NCBI RefSeq assembly: GCF_949987535.1
Contig: NC_080064.1
Location: 132,274,708-132,338,707 of the forward strand
Length of the DNA: 64,000 nucleotides
Reading direction: 5' to 3'
DNA from: Balaenoptera acutorostrata
Lineage: Eukaryota; Chordata; Mammalia; Artiodactyla; Balaenopteridae
In this document: positions 45,261 to 56,273 of the stretch, piece by piece
Layout: each line of letters begins with the position of its first letter
Position numbering within the stretch: position 1 is the stretch's first letter
Notes under the pieces: generated by a model
Told to the model about the DNA's origin: nothing
Databases searched by the model: none
What the model saw: only the letters and a program-made list of their open reading frames with translations
Position numbers and translations under genes: made by a program

Positions 45261-47384
45261 ATGCAGAGATTATTAATGATAGTATGAGAAAGTTCTTTCC
45301 CTTGTCTGCTTCTGACTGTTTCCATGAACTAGGGCTCTGCCTGCAGCAGGTAGTATGTGTCCTAGTTCTCTCCTGTCTAAAATGGATCTAACTTTTGGAA
45401 CAGAGAGGAGAAGCAGATAATAAAAGAGCCCTCAACCAACAAGGCAAGATTAGACATAACTGTCCATCAACTCTCTAACTGATTGCCCTAAAAGAGACCT
45501 CTCTGATTTTCTTGTTCTGTTTGGATCAAGACATCTGGGTAGGACAGAAAAATCTTTGAAGAGCCCATCCCGGTTGCATGAAAGACTTGGCAATGGGAAA
45601 TTTTTCCATTCCATTGCGGTGTCTAGTCCCTTTGGATTGTGAGAGAAATTGTGTCAGTGGATGGAGGACCAACACCAACACTGCAGCCAGATCCTTCTCT
45701 AACTAGCCACTGTTGAAAATTGATTTTAAAAGGAAAAAGAAGGAAAAAAGAAAAAAATTGTATTAGTATAGGTGATAAATGGCTCATCTGAAACATAAGC
45801 ACACTCATTCACAGAAAGCATAATTGTTTTCCTGCTGCTGCCATGGCCTCCTTGGCAGAGCTGTTGTTTTGCAGATGTCAGCAGCCTGAAGGGACTCTCT
45901 CAGTGTGAGTGTGTGTGTGAAACATTGCTGTCCTGCAGTAAGATATAAGTAGAGCATGCCCTAATGGAATCAGAGGCATTGTACCCTGAGTTTGGGATTC
46001 AGTCTTCCCAGTTGAATTTTTATTTTTCAGAACATATTTCTTCAGCAATAAGGTGTTTTCTGGAAATTTTTACCAATAAAAAGAAATAAATTGCATAAAA
46101 GGGAGATGGGGTCAAAGCTGCCTATTACCTTTTATGTGATTTTCTTTCTATTCTCTCAGCACATATCAGCCAGCATTTATACTCCTAAAATGTATGAGAG
46201 AATGGAAGAAAAGAGAAAAAAAATTTCCTCCAGCTACTCTAAAAGGAGAAGTTTTTGAAGGTCTTATAGGGCTGCACAGAGAAGATTTTATCCTAGTGAC
46301 TGGTGCATGGAATAGTGAAGTGGTAAAATCAAGGGTCTACTGTTTTGATGCTTTTTTCAGGTTCAGCTCTGAGACCTCAGGGTACTGACTTCTCACAATG
46401 AGTTGCTCTTTGGCAGACTTGATACAGGACTAATTCTTAGATCTGCAAATGTTTTTCAAAGACAAATGAGGGTGCTAGCTGGGAGGAGGGTCAACAGGCT
46501 GAGGGAAACAGTGTAGAGTGGGAGTCCTGCTTGAACGGTCACCAAGGAAAGTAAAAAGGAGGCTTCCGCAGGGAGTGGGAATTTTTGGAGATCCTTGGTT
46601 CCAGAGATACTGGGTTCCTTTGCCTAATTTTGACTGAGAATCTGAAAATTATACTTGTGTCATTGGCTACCTTGATTCTATTAATACTTTAAGCCCTTTT
46701 CAGCTATACATGGAGTACACAAAAGTTGTAAAGGAATTAAGCTTAATTGTAATTGCTCCATCAAAGTCAATCTTGGCTCACTTTTGCCACCTCTTAACTC
46801 GCTGCTTCCTGGATGTTCTTACCTATTTGTGAAAACTCATTTTGCTTTCCATTACTTTGTCACGCTTGATTCCTAGTGAACTGTTACTTTCACCTACACT
46901 TTCTGTTTGGTTATTTCTGGGCTCTTCCTAAGAGTGAACTCTTCAACAATTCTTATTTACTAGATGAAAGAATCCTAAAATTGATGAGATCCATGAATAG
47001 TAAGATTCTTGAAGATATTTTCTCGCATAGATCTTTATCTCATAAATCATTTAAAAATTAGTTAATTAAAAACCTTTTGGTTATTAATAAAACATATTAC
47101 AATCCCTGTGTAGGTTTGGATAATTATAAATAAAACGTCTAATAGTCATTTGGTACTGTGCAGTTTCTAGAATGTTTTAGTGTTCATTATTTGATTTCAC
47201 AACAGTTCTGTGCGTTAAGAGGAATGGACATTAATATACCCATTTTATAGATGAAATTAAGGGCTAGGAGAGTGAATCACACAGCCAGCAGGAACTTGAA
47301 TCCCAGTCTGCTGACTTAAGGTCACGGCAGTTGAAATAATTTATGTAAAGATAAAACCTGCTTTTGTTCACAAACAATACTGTG
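45261..47384. other. Intergenic with a MIR relic
   Basis: A MIR lies at about 47150-47330 (TATACCCATTTTATAGATGA, CACACAGCCAGCAGGAACTT). A (GT)n patch lies at about 45906-45918. Otherwise unassigned. Confidence 0.45.
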
Positions 47385-47660
47385 CATTTTAAAATATTTA
47401 TTTTTAAATTTTTTATACAATTTTAAAGGTTACACTCCATTTACAGTTATTACAAAATATTGCCTATATTCCCTGTGTTGTACAATACATACCCAGTAGT
47501 TTAGGCCTCCCATTTTCCCACCTCCTATATTGCACCTGTCCTCCTCCCCACTGGTAACCACTAGTTTGTTCTCTAGGTCTGTGAGTCTGCTTCTTTTTTG
47601 TTATGTTCACTAGTTTGTTGCACTTTTAAGATTCCACAGATAAGTTTACCATGTATTTTT
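47385..47660 (-). mobile_element. L1 3' UTR fragment, antisense
   Basis: TTACAGTTATTACAAAATAT, CCCTGTGTTGTACAATACAT, TCTGTGAGTCTGCTTCTTTT are antisense L1 3' UTR landmarks of an older subfamily. Confidence 0.7.
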
Positions 47661-48480
47661 CAATCTCAATATTAGGTTGGCAAATGCAGGTACTATGTTT
47701 TCCTGGGTTCAAGGTTTTCACACAGGGATCCAAGTATGGCCCCTTGAAGCATATCAGAGAGCATCTCTGGTAGTTCTTAGCTGTGTGGCATTGGCCAAGC
47801 CACCTAATCTCTCCAATTTCTGTTTCCTTGATGGAAGAGGGAATGGTGTTGCTATCTGACTGTTAGTTATTACTTCAAAGGTAACTGTGTTGATCTAATG
47901 AAATAACTGATGTGAAAATGGTTTGAGGCTATAAAGCAGTAACAAAAGCTCTCAGTGTTATTCGTCACCACCGTCTTTGGCCAAAGGTCCAGGAGGGAGG
48001 GGGTTCAGTTGGGTGTCAAGTGTATGATCATGGATGTACTTTTCTGAGGTTTATACTTCTCCTGTAAAATAAAAGAGAGGAGACCCGGTGAATCAGGCAA
48101 AGCTGTCTTAGGGCACTCTCACTGTGGTGTGTGTATGAGGTCCTCCCCGTTCTTGTCCCCTTGCCCCAGTCCCAGACCCCCCTTTCTAAGCTGGCACTGC
48201 TGTAATGCAATCTTTTCTAAGAGATAGTTGATAATGGCTTAAGGTAATTTTTTCTCTTTTCCAAGTGATGTTTTCCCATTAACATAATACTCAGAGATCC
48301 CATAAGAATAACTCTACATTGGCAGAATTGTAGAGTCATTACAAGCTTCTTGGGAAAGGGATTAGGTATATTTTTATTTTGGATTGTGGCTGACTATTAC
48401 TTAGGTTGTCCCCAGACTGAGACTATCATACTTTTTATTACCATTTTCATGTATTACCATTGCATAAATGCCAGAGACCA
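47661..48480. other. Intergenic, no gene seen
   Basis: Unassigned sequence between two antisense L1 fragments. No coding or RNA gene signal. Confidence 0.4.
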
Positions 48481-48795
48481 TTTATTTTTATTGCAGTATA
48501 ATATTAAGTGTACAGTTTAATGAGTATTGACAAACATATACAACTACATAACTACCACCACAGTCAAGACATAGTTTCCATGTGCCTTAGTCCCCCATCC
48601 CCATCCTCAGCTCCAGACTGCCTTCTGTCAATGCAGATTGTCTAGAATAAATGTATTCATATAAGATGTAATATTCTATGTCTGGCTTGTTGATTCCATA
48701 GATTATGGCCTATGCTTTAAGTAAACAAAATTCAGTACATGTAACTACTTTCCTACAGCTGTGAATAGTCTGCCGTTTTGTGTACTGAGTGAACT
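48481..48795 (-). mobile_element. Old L1M 3' UTR, antisense
   Basis: TTTTTATTGCAGTATAATAT, AGTGTACAGTTTAATGAG, CCACCACAGTCAAGACATAG and TATGTCTGGCTTGTTGATTC. Non-coding relic. Confidence 0.7.
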
Positions 48796-49065
48796 CTTGG
48801 CTAATGATAGTCCATATGATCATGGTGGCCTGGGCATCTCACATTTTTGCTGTTTAAATCAGACAGAAATATTTCCCAGTTAAAAATCTTAGTTATAGTT
48901 AGCTAGTTATCCACTGCCATTGAGTGGCAAAGTTTTGGGGACTCTCCTGCTTCTATTTGCAAAGGTCTTTTAACCTTACATTATGCAACACTTTTGTCTT
49001 TGATAAGCTGGTGTGTATGTAAACCAATTATGGGTCAATCAAATGGCATTTATTCAACTTTTAAT

Positions 49066-49394
49066 TTTTTTTAACGCTTCTTAACATTTTTAAAATTTGC
49101 TTTTGGCTGCGTTGGGTCTTCGTTGCTGTGCGCGGGCTTTCTCTAGTTGTGGTGAGCGGGGGCTACTCTTCCTCGCGGTGCAGAGGCTTCTCATTGAGGT
49201 GGCTTCTCTTCTTGTGGAGCACAGGCTGTAGGCGCTTGGGCGTCAGTAGTTGTGCCTCTCGGGCTCTAGAGCGCAGGCTCAGTAGTTGTGGCGCATGGGC
49301 TTAGTTGCTCCTCGGCATCCTGGACCAGGGATCGAACCCGTGTTCCCTGCATTGGCAGGCGGATTCTTAACCACTGGGCCGCCAGGGAAGTCCC
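49066..49394 (-). mobile_element. CHR-type SINE (long form), antisense
   Basis: The SINE body starts near 49103 (TTTTGGCTGCGTTGGGTCTT) and ends GCCAGGGAAGTCCC. The imperfect TSD is TATTCAACTTTTAA / TATTCATCTTTTTAA (49051, 49395). About 30 bp of AT-rich non-SINE sequence lies between the first T run and the body, possibly a transduced remnant. Conserved boxes are diverged, so this is an older copy. Confidence 0.85.
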
Positions 49395-49657
49395 TATTCA
49401 TCTTTTTAAATTGTAAGAGTAATACATGCTCATTGTAGAAAATTTGAGAAATAAAAGGAAAAGGACAGTAATTTTTTCCCCATACTTTCTCATAGGGAAT
49501 AACATTAAATTTCTGGGTATATTTCTTTCCAGTTCTCTTTCTTAGACATGGCCTTTTCTGTAGATATGGTAATATTTTATATAAAAGTTTGTACCCTGCT
49601 CTTTAAATTTAATATTTCATTCTTAGCATTTCTTTGTGTCATTAAAAAGTCTTCATA

Positions 49658-49951
49658 GGGCTTCCCTGGTGGCACAGTGGTTGAGAATCTGCCTGCCAAT
49701 GCAGGGGACACGGGTTCGAGCCCTGGTCTGGGAAGGTCCCATATGCCGCGGAGCGACTAGGCCCGTGAGCCACAATTGCTGAGCCTGCGCGTCTGGAGCC
49801 TGTGCTCCGCAGCAAGAGAGGCCGTGACAGTGAGAGGCCCGCGCACCGCGATGAAGAGTGGCCCCCGCTTGCCGCAACTAGAGAAAGCCCTCGCACAGAA
49901 ACGAAGACCCAACACAGCCATAAATAAATAAATAAATAATTAAAAAAAAAA
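49658..49951 (+). mobile_element. Young CHR-type SINE, sense, with 14-bp TSD
   Basis: GGGCTTCCCTGGTGGCACAG to (AAAT)n and poly(A), with perfect TSD AAAAAGTCTTCATA at 49644-49657 and 49952-49965. The box-B-like GGGTTCGAGCCC is intact and many CpGs survive, suggesting recent insertion. Confidence 0.95.
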
Positions 49952-49965
49952 AAAAAGTCTTCATA

Positions 49966-50764
49966 AACATTTTAAATGGCCATTTATAGCTTACCAAATA
50001 GATATTATTTTATTATAATTCTATATATATACATATATGTGTGTGTGTGTATATACATATATATACAGAGAGAGATTTACAATTCAATAAATGAGAATTA
50101 AGAAGCATTAGAGGGACCTTCACCTTTAAAAGGAGTCCTATGTGATATCTAACTTTAGTATATATGGATTATGTTTACAGGAGAACACAGTTATACCTAC
50201 TTGATAGAAAGAAGCACAAATTGGCTGCTAAATCAGACTTAAGCGATATAGAGAGTTCTCCTTAACCCTTTTCTCTTAATACTTTACACTTGCCTACTGT
50301 TATTTCTGCTCTGCATGAGTGTAGATTTATCCATGCTTCCATGAGACTACTGGTGAGTTTCCATCTGTCGGATCTCAAATTGACCGAAGTCATACAGAGT
50401 GCTGCTTCCAGAGTTATTTTGCTTCTTGATGACAGCTGATGAAAAATATGGACAATAAAACTGGGAGTCTTTGCCCTCTCACCGCCACCCTCCCCCCTAC
50501 CCCAGACTAAAGGAGAGAAGCCCTGAGAGGCATAAGTGTCAACTACAATGGCTACAGTATTGAAAGTCTGTGTATCTATATTGGATGTTCACAGGGTTTA
50601 CAGAATTCAAACGATGCCCACAGACAAGATTTGCAGTAAGATCTAGAATCTATCCACGAGATAACCTTTAGAGAAAGAACTGAAGGCCTTGAATAGGTCT
50701 TAAATAGTACACAGAGTAAGAATATTGTTTATGCAGTGATGCTTACAATGGACAACATGACAAA
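49966..50764. other. Intergenic with TA/TG microsatellite
   Basis: An alternating TA/TG tract lies at about 50021-50066 (TATATATATACATATATGTG and following). The rest is unassigned. Confidence 0.5.
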
Positions 50765-50777
50765 TGCTTAAGTTTTT

Positions 50778-50971
50778 TTTAAAGATTTTTTGATGTGGAC
50801 AATTTAAAAAACATTTTGTATTGAATTTGTTACAATATTGCTTCTGTTTTATGTTTTGGTTCTTTGGCCCCTAAGGCATGTGGGATCTTAGCTCCCTGAC
50901 GGGGGATCGAACCCGCACCCCCTGTACTGGAAGGCAAAGTCTTAACCACTGGACTGCCAGGAAAGTCCCAT
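50778..50971 (-). mobile_element. CHR-1-type SINE, antisense, near full length
   Basis: On + it reads GATTTTTTGATGTGGACAAT, TGTTACAATATTGCTTCTG, GGGATCTTAGCTCCCTGACG and the terminus GCCAGGAAAGTCCC. TSD TGCTTAAGTTTTT at 50765-50777 and 50972-50984. The conserved non-tRNA 3' part is present, unlike the shorter copies at 12.1 and 18.9 kb. Confidence 0.88.
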
Positions 50972-50984
50972 TGCTTAAGTTTTT

Positions 50985-52307
50985 ATTCAGTTCTGCTTCA
51001 TAAATATTTATTGACCACCAAGCTAGGCACTGTGAGAAATATATGGAATATGACTTTGCAGTAATCTGACTGGTTTTAAAAAAATGAATTCTTGAATTCA
51101 TATATTCAAGTATGTGCTGTTCTTTGAGAGGTTAAACATTTTTCTAGGGATGTTTTTACCACTTCAAAATTTTCTAACTCCTCTCTTAGAGCTTTCCTTC
51201 AAGCCTGTAGCATATTTAAATATATATATATATATATATATCCATATAATATGTGTATACCTGTGTATATAGATATATATTCTTAAAATTAGCCAAAAGT
51301 TATTTGGTGCTAAGTCCTATGAATGAGGTAGGAGATCAATGTGGATAACATTCTGTTCATCTAAAACGATGTGTGACTGAGTTTGAACTTTGGGGTAAGG
51401 TTCATCAATTTCAAAGGAGTTCCTCTGATATTGTATGAAGTGTGGAGGTATTGCAGTAAGTTTGTCGCTTCTCAAAATGACCCTGAAGGAAAACATTCAT
51501 TTAAATATAAGAACTCTGAAGTGTTTATAAAAAGTTCTAATTTCTTAGCCAGAGAGCCATGCCTAAAAAAGGCTGTTAACCTTTGCAATCTTCTGCCTTG
51601 CTAGGAAGATGGTGTGGAAACAAGTGTAATAGTTAGAGAGCAAGAGTTGGCATTAATTACTGGTGTTGAAATAGGGCTGAGATGATCGTGTGATACAGTC
51701 AGGAAGCTGGGGTGCCTGACGAGGCTCCCCTTTTCAGCTTTGTATTCGCTCTCAAAGTTGTAGGTTGTCTTCCTGTCAAAATTTTCCCCCTGCTTTTTGC
51801 TTTCAAGTTTTCCCTTGTTAGTTGTTTTATCCAAAGTAATTTATGAGCAAATGGTGTCAAGTGTGTCTCTGTGTGTTTAATTTGTCTGGATTCCATGTTA
51901 CTGTAGGATTGATTCTGGAAATGGGAAGTAAAGAAGGAAAGCAATTAACAAGACTAGTTCAGGATGATTTCTTGAAGGAGGTGGGTGGGACTGACTTTTC
52001 CTAAGTTCTAGAGAATCGAGATGACAGGCATTGCTTCAGTGCACATGAAATTCAAATTTATCTAAGGATGATACATTCTGTAATGCATGGTAGCACTGTC
52101 TCCTGGAGTGGAGTGCAAGATACTCGAGGCAAGGATGAGTGCTTCTGAATCTTTTATATTCCTCACAGCACATAGCCGAGTGCAGGACAGACTCATTAAG
52201 GCTCACCTCAAGAGTCACCTCTTCTCTGAAACTTCCATGACCCTCTCCAGACAGAACTGTTACTCTCAGATTTCCATCTCGTGTTCGTTTAAACAAACCT
52301 TGTGTCT
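50985..52307. other. Intergenic with (TA)n microsatellite
   Basis: (TA)n at about 51221-51241, followed by an imperfect TA/TG stretch to about 51280. No gene is supported. The 106-codon antisense ORF at 52036-52356 runs into the MaLR LTR. Confidence 0.45.
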
Positions 52308-52672
52308 TAGCTTGGGCTGCCATAACAAAATACCATAGGCTGGGTGGCTTAAACAACAGAAATTTATTTTCTCAAAATTCTGGAGGTTGGAAGTCCAAGA
52401 TTAAGGTGCTGACTGATTCAGTTCCTGGTGAGGATCCTCTTCCTGGCTTGTAGATGGCTGTCTTCTCACTGTGTCCTCACATGGCAGAAAGAGAAAGAGA
52501 GCAAGCTCTCTAGTGTCTCCTCTTAGAAGGACACTAATCCTATTGGATCAAGGCTCCACTCTTATGACCTCATTTAATTTTACTTACTTCTTTACTCCAA
52601 ATACAGCTACACTGGGGGTTAGGGCTTCAACATATGGATTTTGAGCAGACAGTTCAGTCCATTGCACCCTTA
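52308..52672 (-). mobile_element. MaLR/MLT1-like LTR, antisense
   Basis: GGCTGCCATAACAAAATACC, TTAAACAACAGAAATTTATT, GGAGGTTGGAAGTCCAAGAT, CACTGTGTCCTCACATGGCA and GGGTTAGGGCTTCAACATAT are the antisense landmarks of this class. The minus strand carries AATAAATTTCTGTTG-type sequence, its poly(A) signal region. Confidence 0.75.
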
Positions 52673-52807
52673 GAACACTTATTACATTGTGTTGTAATAG
52701 TTTATGTCTGTCTGCAATAGACTATGGTCGTCTTAGGTGCCAAGCACTGTGCTAGGCATTGAGAATCACAAAGATGGATCTTGCCTTCAAGGAGCTTGTC
52801 ATTAGTT

Positions 52808-53305
52808 GTATTAGCTTTCTATGGCTGCTATAACAAATTACCACAAACATAGTGGTTCAAAACAACACAAATTTATTATCTTACAGTTCTGTTGGTTAAA
52901 AGTCCAACACTAGTCTCACTGGGCTAAAACCAAGGTGTTGGCAGGGCTGTGGTCCTTTTGGAGGCTCTCGGGGATAAGGATTATCTGTTTCCTGCCTTTT
53001 CCAGCTCCTTGAGGCTGCATTCCTTGGCTTGTGGTCCCTGCTTTCTCCATCTTCAAAGCCAGCAAAGTTGCATCTCTGTAATTACTCTTCTGTAGTCATG
53101 TCTCCCTCTGACATAGCTGGTAAAGGTTCTCTTTTCTTAAACTGGGCCCATCCAGATAATCCAGCATAATCTCCCCATTCAAAGCTATTTAATTTAATCA
53201 CATCTGTAAAGTCTCATTTGCCATGTCAGGTAAGATGTTCATAGGTTCTAGGGATTAGAATGTGGACATAATTTGGGGGGGGCATTATTCTGCCACTATG
53301 TTAGT
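52808..53305 (-). mobile_element. Second MaLR/MLT1-like LTR, antisense
   Basis: ATGGCTGCTATAACAAATTA, AACAACACAAATTTATTATC, CCTTGGCTTGTGGTCCCTGC and ATGTGGACATAATTTGGGG. It lies about 135 bp after a related LTR in the same orientation but is too different to be its partner LTR, so the two are separate insertions. Confidence 0.7.
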
Positions 53306-54019
53306 GGAAGAGAAAGATGTAAATTAGAGACTCAATGCAACATGTCAAGTGCAATGTGAAGATCTATTCAGGGTGCCTATACATGGGAAGCATAGAAGGT
53401 GGCTGTTCAACCAATCACAGTAAAAATGAGGCACTGACAGCAAAAATGAGGAGGAGGAGATGGGTTCCAGGGAGGTAGAAAGGGCATGATTTGGGAACCA
53501 ACTTGAGGTAGGGGATGAGGGAGAAAGAGAGAAAGGGAGTTAGAATGACTTCCAGATTCTGGACTGGGACTGGGTGGGACTCTTTGTAGCTGAGCCTCAG
53601 AAATTAACTAGAATGAGGACACAAGTATCTTAGGACTTCTCTCTGCTCCTCTCTTTCTGTATTTTTAAATTTTTCTCTCTCTGAAGACCAGCATCTTTTG
53701 CATCTCCCTTCTGTAGATGGAAACATTACTAACCATAGTTCCATAGTTCTCTCTTTCTCTCTCTGAATTCTGTAGTACTTGGAAAGGGCTCTGATTGAAA
53801 CAGCTTGAGTCAGTGTTCCCCTGGTGCATCAGGCTGTGGTCACGGCAGTTAGTTGCCCTAATGCCATTTTATTGTCATGACTGCTCTGGTTTCAACCATA
53901 TGGTAGATGGAGGAGTGATTCTTAGAAAAAGCAGACATTGCTGTCTGTTGAGCAGACATCCCACTTACCTTGGAGAAGATGATGTGTTCTGTTTTGTCTT
54001 TCTCTTCTTCTTCTTTTTT
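53306..54019. other. Intergenic, no gene seen
   Basis: Unassigned sequence with a TC-rich patch at about 53745-53765 and a TTC/T run at 54001-54025. Confidence 0.4.
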
Positions 54020-54430
54020 TTTTTAAAGTTGAAGTATAATTTACAGTGAAATGCACAGATCTTAAATGTTTAGTTTGATGAGTTTTGGTAAATGTATACT
54101 CACACTCAAATCAAGATATAGAACGTTTCCATCACCTCCACAAGTCTCTCATGCCTCTAGCAGTCAATCCCCACCCCTCAAAGGGAACCACTGCTCTGAC
54201 TTCTGTCACTGTAGAATAGTTTTGCCTGTTCCAGAACTTCACATAAGTGGAATCATACAATACGTACTTTGGCTTCTTTCATTCAACATAATGCATCTGA
54301 GATACAACTAAGTTGTTGCTGTATCAGAATCCACTCCTCTTTGTTGCTGAGAATCTATCACCGAATGCATATATCACACCTGTTTATTCATTCACCTTTT
54401 GATGGACATTTCGGTTCTTGGTTTTTTGGT
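54020..54430 (-). mobile_element. Old L1M 3' UTR, antisense, split by SINE
   Basis: TGAAGTATAATTTACAGTGA, TTTAGTTTGATGAGTTTTGG, TAAGTGGAATCATACAATAC, TTCATTCAACATAATGCATC. It continues to the SINE insertion at 54431, which used ATAATGGACA of this L1 as target. Confidence 0.75.
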
Positions 54431-54446
54431 TATAATGGACATTTTT

Positions 54447-54835
54447 TTTTTTTTTTAAAAACGTTCATTTTTAATTTACCACTGTGTTTTTTTTTTTTTT
54501 TTAAAGGATTTTCTTTTATTTATTTATTTATTTATTTGTTTATTATTTTTGTCTGTATTGGGTCTTCGGTTCGTGCGAGGGCTTTCTCCAGTTGCGGCAA
54601 GCGGGGGCCACTCTTCATCGCGGTGCGGGGACCGCTCTTCATCGCGGTGCGCGGGCCTTTCTCTATCGCGGCCCCTCCCGTTGCGGGGCACAGGCTCCAG
54701 ACGCGCAGGCTCAGCAATTGTGGCTCACGGGCCCAGTTGCTCCGTGGCATGTGGGATCTTCCCAGACCAGGGCTCGAACCCGTGTCCCCTGCATTAGCAG
54801 GCAGATTCTCAACCACTGCGCCACCAGGGAAGCCC
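54447..54835 (-). mobile_element. CHR-type SINE, antisense, double poly(A), Pol III-terminated 3' block, internal duplication
   Basis: The 16-bp TSD TATAATGGACATTTTT (54431-54446, 54836-54851) encloses, in SINE sense, the body, an A-rich tail with A16 (54487-54502), a 30-bp unique block (54457-54486) ending in T5, and a final A run (54447-54456). Inside the body, about 24 bp around CTCTTCATCGCGGTGCG is tandemly duplicated (near 54608-54651). It inserted into an antisense L1M. Confidence 0.93.
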
Positions 54836-54851
54836 TATAATGGACATTTTT

Positions 54852-55839
54852 ATACAAGTATTTTTATGGTTAGAGGGAAATTTATAGCATTAAATGTTGA
54901 GACTAGAAAAGATGAGTTCAGATTTGAATAAATTAAGTCAGAAGTGAGGATAAATTAATTCAGGCAGTGAGGTCTAGGACCAACGGGAATATAGTCTAAG
55001 GCCCAGAAGAGAGAGGTGGGCTAGTTATTTAGATTCTGTAGTCCCTAGCCATTATGTGTAGTTAAAGCCACGGGAAGTCCTCAGGTAGACGAAAAGGTCC
55101 ATGAATTAAATCCTGAGGAGTATCAGTATTTGAAAAGAGGATCCCTCTAAGGAGGCTAAGGGAAGCATGCATTTATCCTTTGTGTCGCCATCACAAGGCA
55201 CAGGACCCAACGTACAGTCTCTTCTCAGTTTGCTAAACTTAAGAGAATGGGTGCAGAGTGCATGTTGATTGATAGAGCCTATAGAAGGAGATTAGGAGGA
55301 GAAATGGCATGAGGGGTCGCAAAGGACAGAATGCGCTTGGTAGACTGAAGAGGAGGAGTGGTGGGGGTGGTAAGCACGACGGACTCCACCTTTCCTTAGA
55401 TGGGGCCAGGAGGACCAAGCCGTTAAAGTTGAACGATTAAGCAGGGTCAGACTACGCAGGGCCTTAACTGGATGTCAGATCGAAGAATTTAGACTCCAAA
55501 AGGCCGGCTACCCCAGGAAGAGCCAGGGTTCTGGAGTGGGGCGTGAGAACGAGAGATTTCCTTCTGGGAGGTGCACTCTGGAGGCGGTGCACTGGTGGAG
55601 GCAGCCGAGGTGCTGCCGCTGGCGACAGTGCTGACTTGTTACCGATGGTAGGGCTTTCCACTGGACTTTGGCTTTGTAGCTACTGAAAGGTAACAGTGCC
55701 GCCGGCTGCTGCTGATTTTATGCCATTCCCTGACCAAGTGCTGTAACTCTGCTCCTGAGCCTTGAAATCAGACGACAGAGGCGGTGGCATCTGGCCGCAG
55801 CTGGGAGGCAGTGCATGCGCGCCGCTCTGGGATGTCAGG
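54852..55839. other. DNM3 upstream flank
   Basis: Sequence just upstream of the DNM3 CpG island. About 55270-55480 contains GGTCAGACTACGCAGGGCC, resembling the ancient repeat seen at 42-43 kb. GC content rises from about 55.55 kb. No exon was identified, though a distal 5' UTR exon cannot be excluded. Confidence 0.45.
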
Positions 55840-55919
55840 CTGGGAATACTAGGGCAAAGCAGACGCCCAGAGCGCCGCGGGCGGGGCGGTCGCGGGGCCA
55901 GGCCACGCCCCCGCTCGCC

Positions 55920-55931
55920 TGCGCAAGCGCG
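55920..55931. promoter_or_regulatory. NRF1-like palindromic site upstream of DNM3
   Basis: TGCGCAAGCGCG closely fits the NRF1 consensus (YGCGCAnGCGCR). It lies about 190 bp upstream of the DNM3 start codon in the CpG island. NRF1 sites are typical of TATA-less CpG promoters active in neurons and germ cells. Binding itself is inferred. Confidence 0.5.
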
Positions 55932-56087
55932 CTTTGGGGCCGTTGCTGTCAGGAGCGCACTAGAGGCCGAACGGTGGCGGGATCCGACGTCTGACTGGAC
56001 CCGGCTGACTGAACTGAGCGCGGCAGCGGCGGCGAGGGCTGCGCGGCCCCGGCTCCCCGCCAGGTCGCAGAGACTAGCAGGGTCTAG

Positions 56088-56273
<186 letters not shown>

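Noticed and set aside
49658..49951. tRNA gene suggested by box A/B-like sequences in SINEs
   Set aside because: These are tRNA-derived SINEs. The cloverleaf is not intact and they have A-rich tails and TSDs.
52036..52356. 106-codon antisense ORF
   Set aside because: It runs from a MaLR LTR into unassigned sequence. No domain, and no sign of splicing or promoter.
54269..54931. 220-codon ORF spanning L1M and SINE
   Set aside because: It runs through poly(T) (poly-Phe) and a SINE. Similar SINE-derived peptides recur at every copy (for example SCGSRAQ, STTAPPGKP).
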